The notes under the pieces were generated by a model. That model saw nothing but the letters and a program-made list of their open reading frames with translations. It searched no databases and was not told the DNA's origin. From Chloroflexota bacterium (lineage in GTDB: Bacteria > Chloroflexota > Anaerolineae > UBA7937 > B3-Chlor), in assembly GCA_030616025.1 (NCBI GenBank), contig JAUWYD010000088.1:1-5744 (forward strand): 5,744 nucleotides of DNA. Direction: 5' to 3'. Below, piece by piece: positions 1-5,108 of the stretch (positions within the stretch are counted from its first letter, which is position 1; every line of letters starts with the position of its first letter). Both the position numbers and the translations under genes were made by a program.

Positions 1-707
1 GAAAACATCTGCACTGCCTGCCCGCTTTCCTTGGGCATCTCCAAGACCTCCAGTATCTCCTCAGTCATCGAGAAGCCAGTGGCCAGATCGAGAACAGCCT
101 CGGCCAGATTCAGATGTCCCTCTTCTATCGGCAGCAGGAACCCTCTGAGGAACCACTCCCCGCCGAAACTCACGAACTCTGAACTCTCGCCCAGGGTCGC
201 CAATAGGAGTGGTACTACGTATTGTCCATATCTCTCAAGCAGTTTGTCACTCAAGGCGCCAATGTCGTCATGGGCCAGATCTTCGTCCTCATCCACGGCG
301 ATGAAGTTCAGAGCATGGGGGTGCGACAGATTGGAAGCAAACTCCTTGATCTCTCCGTCCCCTTCCATCCTCACCTGGATCACGTCGAAGGGGGCGTAGT
401 CAGGGTGTCGCCCTGGACGCACTCTCACCACCGTACCCGCTGCGTCTCCCATGGCCGAAAACACCAAACGATCACCTTCGGCATGCGCCTCTCGGGGCTG
501 GTAGATGAGCCCCTTCGCCTTTCTGTCCTCCCAGACCTCCTTCTCCTCCCTGACGCGCTTCTCCATCAATCGCTGGGTGAGACCCTCGACCGCCAGCGGG
601 GACTCCTCCTCTATCAGCAACTCTGACAGATACTCCAACTCTCCGTCTGCCAATTCGAGATTCTGCCAATACCTCAACGTCAAAGTGTCGAGCCGCATCT
701 CCCTCAT
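1..707 (-). CDS. Unrecognised soluble protein, N-terminal 235 residues (3' end beyond window)
   Basis: An open frame runs without a stop from the ATG at 707 to the left edge. I do not recognise a named family. The visible protein begins MREMRLDTLTLRYWQNLELA, then has an acidic helical segment (about residues 15-65) whose pattern, LLIEEESPLAVEGLTQRLM followed by charged helix, loosely resembles a winged-helix unit. Residues about 78-115 look like a small beta domain (GDRLVFSAMGDAAGTVV, then VRPGRHPDY and FDVIQVRM), followed by a very acidic stretch (VDEDEDLAHDD) and a helical region. There is no signal peptide or TM segment, so it is probably cytoplasmic. The start is supported by an in-frame TGA just upstream, GGAGG about 12 nt before the ATG, and a promoter whose expected transcript start (near 743) excludes the upstream GTG at 747. 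It is divergent from rpsT. Similar proteins seem familiar from Anaerolineae genomes, but that is memory and unchecked. Coding status is fairly sure; function is unknown. Confidence 0.8.
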   Translation of the reverse strand, partial: MREMRLDTLTLRYWQNLELADGELEYLSELLIEEESPLAVEGLTQRLMEKRVREEKEVWEDRKAKGLIYQPREAHAEGDRLVFSAMGDAAGTVVRVRPGRHPDYAPFDVIQVRMEGDGEIKEFASNLSHPHALNFIAVDEDEDLAHDDIGALSDKLLERYGQYVVPLLLATLGESSEFVSFGGEWFLRGFLLPIEEGHLNLAEAVLDLATGFSMTEEILEVLEMPKESGQAVQMF

Positions 708-749
708 CAGTGTGCAGCGCCTCCAAGAACCCAACTGTTTGCATCACAC

Positions 750-777
750 ATTATACCATCGTTTCACTCGAATGCAA
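750..777 (-). promoter_or_regulatory. Extended -10 promoter for the leftward gene
   Basis: Read on the minus strand there is a perfect TATAAT (750-755) preceded by TGG, which makes an extended -10 element (TGnTATAAT). A weak -35, TTGCAT (772-777), lies 16 bp upstream. The predicted transcript start near 743 gives a leader of about 36 nt to the ATG at 707. The extended -10 plausibly compensates for the poor -35. Confidence 0.6.
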
Positions 778-780
778 GGT

Positions 781-809
781 TGGACAAATCCGTCAAAAGG
801 GTGTATGAT
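781..809 (+). promoter_or_regulatory. Sigma-70-type promoter for rpsT
   Basis: TGGACA (781-786) and TATGAT (804-809) are separated by exactly 17 bp, and each hexamer matches consensus at five of six positions. Predicted transcription starts near 816, giving a leader of about 30 nt. The -35 elements of this promoter and of the leftward one are only 3 bp apart (778-780), so the two promoters are back to back. Confidence 0.65.
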
Positions 810-832
810 TAATTGATGAACGTAGAATCTGA

Positions 833-838
833 AAGGAG
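833..838 (+). promoter_or_regulatory. Ribosome binding site that fixes the TTG start of rpsT
   Basis: AAGGAG lies 8 nt before the TTG at 847. There is no in-frame ATG near the conserved N-terminus, so this site decides the start. Confidence 0.75.
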
Positions 839-846
839 CAGAACGA

Positions 847-1125
847 TTGCCAGTCATCGCGTCGGCGAAGAAGAGGTTGAGGCAAGGGGAGAAGAGGCGG
901 CTGCGTAACAGAGTCTATCGATCCCAAGCTCGAACCTACATCAAGAGAACGAACAAGCTCATCAGTCAAGGACAGTGGGACGAGGCCGCTCAGGCCGCCC
1001 AACTGGCTGCGACTGCATTGGATAGAGCTGCCCAAAAGGGCACGATACACAAGAGGAACGCGGCCCGCAGGAAATCTCGCCTGTTCAAGAGATTGCACCA
1101 AGCGAAGCCTGAGTCCAGCGGATAG
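847..1125 (+). CDS. rpsT: 30S ribosomal protein S20
   Basis: The 92-residue product is a highly basic, almost entirely helical protein typical of bacterial S20, which binds 16S rRNA early in small-subunit assembly. Family hallmarks are visible: PVIASAKKRLRQGEKRRLRN at the start (the usual 'ASAKKRxRQ...RRxRN' block), a middle helix with YIKRTNKLI, and the C-terminal GTIHKRNAARRKSRLFKRL block, corresponding to the 'G(x)IHKNxAARKKSRL' signature. The usual length is about 85-90 residues, so this is complete. Translation starts at TTG with a good ribosome binding site 8 nt upstream. The gene is monocistronic, with its own promoter at 781-809 and a hairpin terminator at 1164-1198. It is divergent from the gene at 1-707 and convergent with the LysM gene. 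S20 is autoregulated through its unusual start codon in E. coli; the TTG here would suit that, but this is inference. Confidence 0.97.
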   Translation: MPVIASAKKRLRQGEKRRLRNRVYRSQARTYIKRTNKLISQGQWDEAAQAAQLAATALDRAAQKGTIHKRNAARRKSRLFKRLHQAKPESSG

Positions 1126-1163
1126 CTCGCGCTAGGCCTCAATCCGACCGAGAGGCCAGGCGA

Positions 1164-1198
1164 AAAAGGACATCGCTATCGGCTAAGCGATGTCTTTT
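1164..1198 (+). terminator. Rho-independent terminator, probably bidirectional
   Basis: A perfect 9-bp stem, GACATCGCT (1169-1177) with AGCGATGTC (1186-1194), encloses an 8-nt loop. One G-T wobble and three A-T pairs extend it to about 13 bp. On the plus strand it is followed by TTTTGCTTT, ending rpsT about 40 nt after its stop. On the minus strand the same stem is followed by CCTTTTT, so it can also end leftward transcripts arriving from the LysM gene. Confidence 0.85.
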
Positions 1199-1353
1199 GC
1201 TTTCCTCAACTCATCCTGGCTCGCCACTTGCAAGAGACATGAGGTATCATTCCCAGACGCCAGATGATCGCGCAAGATCTGGCCGGAGAGGTTCTTGGCG
1301 AAGGCCTGAAGAACGGCTGAGACCTTGCCGAGATCTTTGTGGAGGACCGGCAA
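1183..1353 (-). CDS. Possible 56-residue small ORF or decayed gene remnant
   Basis: This minus-strand frame reads from a TTG at 1353 to a TAG at 1183-1185. The product has a plausible soluble, helix-rich composition (for example HKDLGKVSAVLQAFAKNLSG, and near the end SQDELRKAKDIA) and GC-biased third positions. It lies downstream of the LysM gene on the same strand, and its stop codon falls inside the loop of the terminator hairpin, as expected for the last gene of a transcript. Against it: the start has only a weak AAGG motif 4 nt upstream, no ATG or GTG start is available, and the other two minus-strand frames here are also open for long stretches. It could be the 3' end of a gene broken by frameshift. 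I recognise no family. Confidence 0.25.
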   Translation of the reverse strand: MPVLHKDLGKVSAVLQAFAKNLSGQILRDHLASGNDTSCLLQVASQDELRKAKDIA

Positions 1354-1461
1354 AGAACCTTGTGGCCCTTGCGGGCGGCCCGCGGTTCATCCCCATCTGG
1401 GGCTCCATCGGTGCTCCGACCGTTGTGGTCGAGGGGATGACCATAGGTGGAACGTGGCCTA
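1199..1461. other. Spacer without a confident gene
   Basis: This stretch lies between the rpsT terminator and the end of the LysM gene. Apart from the doubtful minus-strand frame ending at 1183, I see no tRNA-like fold, tandem repeat or promoter. Several frames are open on both strands (for example minus 1247-1471, and plus from 1197), but none has a ribosome binding site or a recognisable product. No separate terminator is visible directly after the LysM stop, so leftward transcripts probably run through to the hairpin at 1164-1198. Confidence 0.5.
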
Positions 1462-2649
1462 CTAGTACCAATAGAACGTGCGTGTCTCGCTCTTGCGACC
1501 GATAGGCACAACCTCCGGGCTGCCTTCAACCTCAGTCTCTGTGAGCCGCGCAACGCTGACCTCCCATCCAAAGAGGTGCGATTCGGCGTCAACGGGCAGT
1601 CGCAACGCAGCTGACACGTGATATGAGTTGGCCTTGGTGAACTCGACCATCTCTTGTTCGTCCTCTTCTTCGGGATCCGTGTAGCGCACGGTGACTGAGT
1701 ACCACTCGCCCTCAGCCAGCAAGCCCACGGAGAGCCAATTGAGCAAGATCGGCAACTCCGCCTGCTCCTCACGAAACTCACGGCCGTCCGGAGGCCCAAG
1801 CAGAACCGGTGCTGGGTAGACCAGTTGAGATGACACAGTGGGGGTGGGCTGCCCACCTATTCCGGGCGTCTCGGTCGAAGCACCGGATCCAGGTATCACC
1901 AACTCCTGTCCCTGGCGGATGGAGTCTGGATCCGTGATATCGTTGGCCTCCATGACAACCTCTAACGAGACGTTGAAGCGCTTAGCGATTCCCGACAGGC
2001 TATCTCCCGCCTGTACCACATAAGTCAACGTCTCCGGCTGATTGGTGGCCTCAGCTGCGGGCGTCTCGCCAGGCTCGGGGCTAGTACTCGGGCTACCACC
2101 CTCCAGAGGGATTACCAACTCCTGTCCAACCTGGATCATGTGATCGGTAAGGCCGTTGGCCTCCATGATGGCCTCCACGGGCACATCCAGCTGAGCGGCG
2201 ATCAGGCTCAGGGTGTCACCCGCCCGCACAATGTAGGTCGCGGTCTCCGGTGAGGGAGTAGCGGTTGGAGCTGGAGTAGGAGTACCTGTGGAGGTGGGAG
2301 TGACCGTGGGAGTTGCCGTTGGTGTCAATGTCGGTGTCGGCGTATGGTAGGTTCCCAACTGTATGGCTCGCCAAGGCTTGATGAACCAGACAGCCACTAA
2401 CAACAGCATCCCCAGGACAACTCCAAGCAGTGGCGCAGGGGGGACCATGGATAGGGAAACGCGGGGAAGAAAGCCCTTTCCTTCTTCCAGGGACGTCCCG
2501 CACATGAGGCACGTCTTCGCTGCCTCAGCAACCCTGGCTCGGCACTCTGGGCAGCGCCTTACCAGCTTCTTCACCTGCACCCTGAAGCCGCAGGCAGGAC
2601 ATCTCCCTCGCCCGCCCCGGAAGGTTGCGCCACAATTAGGACACTTCAC
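1462..2649 (-). CDS. Zinc-ribbon, single-TM, double-LysM envelope protein
   Basis: The 395-residue product probably tethers cytoplasmic zinc ribbons to an extracytoplasmic glycan-binding part. Two CxxC pairs form a first ribbon (C3/C6 with C17/C20) and two more a second (C33/C36 with C47/C50). A hydrophobic TM helix follows at about 69-90, then a Thr/Pro linker (about 103-134). LysM repeat 1 spans about 139-181 (YIVRAGDTLSLIA ... GQELVIP) and LysM repeat 2 about 210-253 (YVVQAGDSLSGIA ... GQELVIP). The C-terminal 140 residues look like a beta-sandwich domain (NWLSVGLLAEGEWYSVTVRY). LysM modules are known to bind N-acetylglucosamine polymers such as peptidoglycan. I chose the GTG at 2649 over the ATG at 2751 or 2694 because the promoter lies at 2693-2721 inside that longer frame, GGGAGAGG sits about 6 nt before the GTG, and the protein then begins directly with the zinc ribbon. 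The topology is inferred. It is divergent from the operon at 2797. Confidence 0.9.
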   Translation of the reverse strand: MKCPNCGATFRGGRGRCPACGFRVQVKKLVRRCPECRARVAEAAKTCLMCGTSLEEGKGFLPRVSLSMVPPAPLLGVVLGMLLLVAVWFIKPWRAIQLGTYHTPTPTLTPTATPTVTPTSTGTPTPAPTATPSPETATYIVRAGDTLSLIAAQLDVPVEAIMEANGLTDHMIQVGQELVIPLEGGSPSTSPEPGETPAAEATNQPETLTYVVQAGDSLSGIAKRFNVSLEVVMEANDITDPDSIRQGQELVIPGSGASTETPGIGGQPTPTVSSQLVYPAPVLLGPPDGREFREEQAELPILLNWLSVGLLAEGEWYSVTVRYTDPEEEDEQEMVEFTKANSYHVSAALRLPVDAESHLFGWEVSVARLTETEVEGSPEVVPIGRKSETRTFYWY

Positions 2650-2655
2650 TATGAG

Positions 2656-2663
2656 CCTCTCCC
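2656..2663 (-). promoter_or_regulatory. Ribosome binding site deciding the GTG start of the LysM gene
   Basis: GGGAGAGG on the minus strand lies 6 nt before the GTG at 2649. The upstream candidate ATG at 2694 overlaps the -10 box and so cannot be used from this promoter. Confidence 0.65.
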
Positions 2664-2692
2664 TGACTAGCTTCGATGCGACAAGCCACGTC

Positions 2693-2721
2693 ATTATAGC
2701 AGAACGCCTCACTCTTGGCAA
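2693..2721 (-). promoter_or_regulatory. Near-consensus promoter of the LysM gene
   Basis: On the minus strand, TTGCCA (2716-2721) and a perfect TATAAT (2693-2698) are separated by exactly 17 bp. The expected transcript start near 2686 gives a leader of about 37 nt. This supports placing the start codon at 2649. Confidence 0.7.
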
Positions 2722-2734
2722 CATACTACGATGA

Positions 2735-2763
2735 TTGACAAAAGAGGACAATCCATGTAGAAT
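2735..2763 (+). promoter_or_regulatory. Near-consensus promoter of the three-gene envelope operon
   Basis: A perfect TTGACA (2735-2740) and TAGAAT (2758-2763, five of six) are separated by exactly 17 bp. The expected start is near 2770, with the first ribosome binding site at 2786-2791. The -35 boxes of this promoter and the divergent LysM promoter are 13 bp apart, leaving room for only a small shared regulator site. Confidence 0.75.
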
Positions 2764-2796
2764 ACTCTAGCGTCGCCATTGACATGGAGGTAAGCG

Positions 2797-3087
2797 ATGA
2801 CGCCAGAAACTCTGGCATTGGCAAGAGACTTGGCCCTCGTTCTACTGATCGTCGAGGCCGTCATCTTGAGTCTCCCACTGTTGATCATCCCCTTTTACGC
2901 CATCAGATACCTCCGCCGCCTCAAAGCCCCTATTCGACCCAGCCTGCGGAAGGTAGCGCGGAGAACCGCGCAAGTGGAGATGGCGACAAAAGCAGCAATG
3001 GCCATAGCCGTCCAGCCCTTCCTCTGGGCAGGGGCTGCGGGCGCAGGGGTTAGGAGAGCCTGCAGCTATTTGGCAAGACGGAGGTAG
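2797..3087 (+). CDS. Small membrane protein, DUF948-like by pattern
   Basis: The 96-residue product has a long hydrophobic helix at about residues 13-40 (LALVLLIVEAVILSLPLLII), a basic amphipathic middle (about 41-64, RRLKAPIRPSLRKVARR), and a second, weaker hydrophobic stretch at about 65-84 (AVQPFLWAGAAGAGV) before a basic end. This order, an N-terminal TM followed by a basic helical region and a 'xPxxxAxxxxxG' segment, resembles short DUF948-type envelope proteins. The match is by eye and weak. The start at 2797 has GGAGGT 5 nt upstream; a frame beginning at 2784 overlaps that site and is rejected. It is the first gene of an operon: its stop (3085-3087) overlaps the ribosome binding site of the next gene, and only 3 nt separate the two. 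Function unknown. Confidence 0.8.
   Translation: MTPETLALARDLALVLLIVEAVILSLPLLIIPFYAIRYLRRLKAPIRPSLRKVARRTAQVEMATKAAMAIAVQPFLWAGAAGAGVRRACSYLARRR
3080..3084 (+). promoter_or_regulatory. Ribosome binding site fixing a GTG start
   Basis: GGAGG lies 6 nt before the GTG at 3091 and overlaps the last codons of the upstream gene, consistent with coupled translation. Confidence 0.7.
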
Positions 3088-3090
3088 CCA

Positions 3091-3321
3091 GTGAAGACCA
3101 AGGGTTGGAATCCTGTCATATTGATGGGGATCGTGCTGGGAGCCTCTGTGGGCGGAATTGCAGCCATCATTCTGCTTCGCCGCTCCAGGCAGAGAGCCAC
3201 TCTCGGTGCTAGGGACATTCCTTGGAGGGACCTGATCAAACTGAGCGCGCCTATTCTCGCGCTCGCGCGCCGACTCATCGAACTGACCAGAGGACAACCG
3301 CCCGAATTCGACATAGAATGA
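3091..3321 (+). CDS. Small membrane protein, YtxH-like by pattern
   Basis: The 76-residue product starts at GTG. It has one glycine-rich TM helix at about residues 8-29 (VILMGIVLGASVGGIAAIIL), then a positively charged stop-transfer segment (RRSRQR, from residue 30). A short linker and an amphipathic helix at about 47-67 (LIKLSAPILALARRLIELTR) follow. The Gly-rich N-terminal TM is reminiscent of YtxH-type proteins, which often accompany DUF948 proteins, but the remainder is not the usual YtxH sequence, so this is a loose resemblance. By the positive-inside rule the C-terminal helix would be cytoplasmic. Its stop codon overlaps the start of the next gene in an ATGA (3318-3321), so the three genes are very probably translated from one message. 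Confidence 0.8.
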   Translation: MKTKGWNPVILMGIVLGASVGGIAAIILLRRSRQRATLGARDIPWRDLIKLSAPILALARRLIELTRGQPPEFDIE

Positions 3322-5003
3322 GGAAGCTCAGTTCCGAGTCATGGGTGATGATCATCGTCGCCCTGGCCGTCCTTAACTTCTTCGTCATCGGTGCATTCAT
3401 ACTGCTGGTGATCTATCAGATACCGTCAAAATCTGCGTTGGCAAGGCCAACCGCCGCTGGCACCCTGCTCCCTCCATCACCGTTGGTCCTGGCCAGCCCG
3501 ACCGCAATAGCGATAGTGCCCACTTACACCTCCACACCCACAAGTTCACCTACACCGCGACCACCCACGGCCCATCCGGAGCCCAGCGTGTCACCCAGCC
3601 CTGCGATGTCCGCCAGTCCGACAGCAGCTCCAACTCACACACCTACAGCTAGCAAGACGCCAACCAATACGCCGACGAAGACTCTAACACCAACCACCAC
3701 ACACACCCACACGGCAACATCGACACCCACTCTTACTGAGAGCCCTAGTTACACGCCTACCAGTACCTCTACAGTGACCGCGACGCGCACCCCTACTCAG
3801 ACACCGACCGCAGTCATCGCGGCCACATCCTCCGCCACCGCAACATCAAGACCCACTCACACCAGAACCCCTACTGACACGCCAACGTACACTCCTACAA
3901 GCACAAACACGCCGAAAGCGACCCGCACCAGAACACCGACACCAAGCTATACTCATACTTGGACCGCTACTTCGACCGCCAGCCCCACCATTCCGACTGC
4001 CACCGCCACTGAACATGTGATTCTTGAGGCCACGCTGGCGCCTCCCAAACCCAGGCCCTTGCCCCCTTCGGACCCGCTGGGGGCCACCGTAGGGGGAGAT
4101 CAGATTGAGTTGAGTTGGGATCCTCCTGGCGACGCGCGGGGGGCCATCTACCGCATATACTGGGACATGGGCCTGGGGTACAACATGTACACTTTCAAGA
4201 CCAGCGTGCGGCGTGCACAGTTCAGCGAGAGCGGCCTGCGCCCTTCAACGACCTACCGCTATCTAATCACCACCTTCGATGGTCAGACCGAGTCTCTTCC
4301 TGCCGGGATAGCTGTCAAGACGCATTCCTGGCTGAGTCTTCCCTTGGACAGGCTCACCCAGTCAAGTCTCAGTTCCGAGCAAGCCAGGGAAACCCCAACC
4401 CCTCGCCCGCCTACTCCGACGCCGCGTACCTCCCCTCAACCGTCGGACGTGATACTGGGACTAATGGGCACCAACGACTACCTAGATGAGTTGGGCGATT
4501 TGCACGTCGTGGGTGAACTGCACAACGATATGAAGCACAACGTGGATCAAATCCGGGTGAGGGTTACCTTCTACGATGAAACGGGGAATGTCCTCGAGGA
4601 GAGTACCGGCTCCGCTCTCTTGGACCTCCTCGTGCCAGGACAGAGAACTCCTTTTGTGATGACCTGGCTAGGCGCTGGCGATTGGGAGAGATTCAGCTTA
4701 CGTGCGACGGGTCGCGCAACGACCGAGCGGCCCAAGGAGGGCCTGACAGTAGTGCATAGCTACGCCCGTCAAGACGATGCGGGCCTGTATCACGTGATCG
4801 GCACGGTGCGGAATGACGGATCGGCCACGGCCTACTATGTCAAAGTCGTCGTCTCCCTGTACGATTCGCTGGGTAGGATCGCTAACGCCAATTTTGCGTA
4901 CACGGAGCCCTCCCGCATCGCCCCGGGGAGAACGGCTTCCTTCGACTGCGCATTCGACTATTACCCTTATCGAGCAGAGCATCTAGTGCAGCTAGGCCAC
5001 TAA
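3318..5003 (+). CDS. Membrane-anchored stalked surface protein with FN3-like and tandem FxLYD-like domains
   Basis: The 561-residue product has a signal-anchor TM at about residues 9-33 (WVMIIVALAVLNFFVIGAFI). A Thr/Pro/Ser stalk of about 190 residues follows (about 42-231, many TPT and TxTP units). Next comes an FN3-like domain at about 244-338 (IELSWDPPGDARGAIYRIYW ... LRPSTTYRYLITTFDG), and a second short Thr/Pro linker at about 357-376. Two related C-terminal domains, about 377-467 and 470-561, each contain an FxLYD-like core (VRVTFYDETGNVL and VVVSLYDSLGRI) preceded by a 'V.GEL.ND' or 'V.GTVRND' strand. Such domains are usually extracytoplasmic adhesion or scaffold modules. No catalytic motif is visible. 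The start at 3318 was chosen because it overlaps the previous stop by ATGA and begins right before the TM; the longer frame from 3222 would overlap the upstream gene by about 100 nt. It has no strong ribosome binding site of its own, so coupling is likely. The stalk is a plausible O-glycosylation target (inference). Confidence 0.88.
   Translation: MRKLSSESWVMIIVALAVLNFFVIGAFILLVIYQIPSKSALARPTAAGTLLPPSPLVLASPTAIAIVPTYTSTPTSSPTPRPPTAHPEPSVSPSPAMSASPTAAPTHTPTASKTPTNTPTKTLTPTTTHTHTATSTPTLTESPSYTPTSTSTVTATRTPTQTPTAVIAATSSATATSRPTHTRTPTDTPTYTPTSTNTPKATRTRTPTPSYTHTWTATSTASPTIPTATATEHVILEATLAPPKPRPLPPSDPLGATVGGDQIELSWDPPGDARGAIYRIYWDMGLGYNMYTFKTSVRRAQFSESGLRPSTTYRYLITTFDGQTESLPAGIAVKTHSWLSLPLDRLTQSSLSSEQARETPTPRPPTPTPRTSPQPSDVILGLMGTNDYLDELGDLHVVGELHNDMKHNVDQIRVRVTFYDETGNVLEESTGSALLDLLVPGQRTPFVMTWLGAGDWERFSLRATGRATTERPKEGLTVVHSYARQDDAGLYHVIGTVRNDGSATAYYVKVVVSLYDSLGRIANANFAYTEPSRIAPGRTASFDCAFDYYPYRAEHLVQLGH
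3520..4015 (+). repeat. Degenerate Thr/Pro-coding low-complexity repeat
   Basis: About 500 bp rich in ACN and CCN codons encodes the stalk of the surface protein. The units (TPT, TxTP, THT) are irregular and the codons are well mixed, so there is no perfect tandem DNA repeat. A shorter equivalent on the minus strand at about 2247-2343 encodes the linker of the LysM protein. Confidence 0.75.
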
Positions 5004-5016
5004 GCAGGTACTAGCA

Positions 5017-5045
5017 TTGACAAGCTGGCTAGGGCTACTTATAAT
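5017..5045 (+). promoter_or_regulatory. Fully consensus sigma-70-type promoter for the oxidoreductase gene
   Basis: TTGACA (5017-5022) and TATAAT (5040-5045) are separated by exactly 17 bp, so both hexamers and the spacing are ideal. The predicted start near 5052 gives a leader of about 57 nt to the TTG at 5109. It lies just after the surface-protein stop, with no terminator visible between, so read-through from the upstream operon may add to expression. Confidence 0.85.
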
Positions 5046-5066
5046 ATCGCCCGGCATTTCACTAGG

Positions 5067-5078
5067 TCCGTGTACGGA
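5067..5078. promoter_or_regulatory. Small inverted repeat in the leader of the oxidoreductase gene
   Basis: TCCGT and ACGGA flank a 2-nt centre, about 15-26 nt downstream of the predicted transcript start. The position would suit a repressor operator, but a repeat this short can arise by chance. Confidence 0.2.
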
Positions 5079-5097
5079 AGATGACGACTGATTCGCG

Positions 5098-5103
5098 AGG
5101 AGG
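5098..5103 (+). promoter_or_regulatory. Ribosome binding site supporting a TTG start at 5109
   Basis: AGGAGG lies 5 nt before the TTG. An in-frame TGA at 5082-5084 rules out a much longer N-terminus. The ATG at 5133 has only a purine-rich, closely spaced AAGAGG and is the alternative. Confidence 0.65.
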
Positions 5104-5108
5104 CTACC

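Noticed and set aside
31..816. Plus-strand open frames at 31-399, 222-626 and 505-816, and a minus-strand frame at 472-747
   Set aside because: They overlap the continuous minus-strand gene 1-707 in other frames. Their products are low-complexity Ser- or Arg/Gly-rich, and none has a ribosome binding site.
793..1101. Minus-strand open frame antisense to rpsT
   Set aside because: It is fully opposite a clearly recognised ribosomal protein gene and has no recognisable product.
1206..1856. Minus-strand 216-residue open frame overlapping the end of the LysM gene
   Set aside because: It is another frame of the same strand as a recognised gene, with an Arg/Ser-rich product typical of an out-of-frame read. 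Its tail crosses the 1199-1461 spacer but has no separate support.
2650..2751. N-terminal extension of the LysM protein to the ATG at 2751 (or 2694)
   Set aside because: The extension covers the TTGCCA-17-TATAAT promoter and would not be transcribed from it. The GTG at 2649 has a good ribosome binding site and starts at the zinc ribbon.
2842..3314. Minus-strand open frames at 2842-3297 and 3066-3314
   Set aside because: They are antisense to the two small membrane genes, whose TM patterns, ribosome binding sites and coupling are convincing.
3222..3317. Longer start of the surface protein at 3222
   Set aside because: It would overlap the preceding gene by about 100 nt and put 32 charged residues before the signal anchor. 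The ATGA overlap at 3318 is the normal operon arrangement.
3520..4015. A CRISPR array or minisatellite
   Set aside because: The repetition is at the protein level (Thr/Pro codons). There are no equal-length direct repeats with regular spacers.
4984..5002. Hairpin TAGTG/CACTA across the surface-protein stop as a terminator
   Set aside because: The stem is only 5 bp with a 9-nt loop and no T-tract follows.
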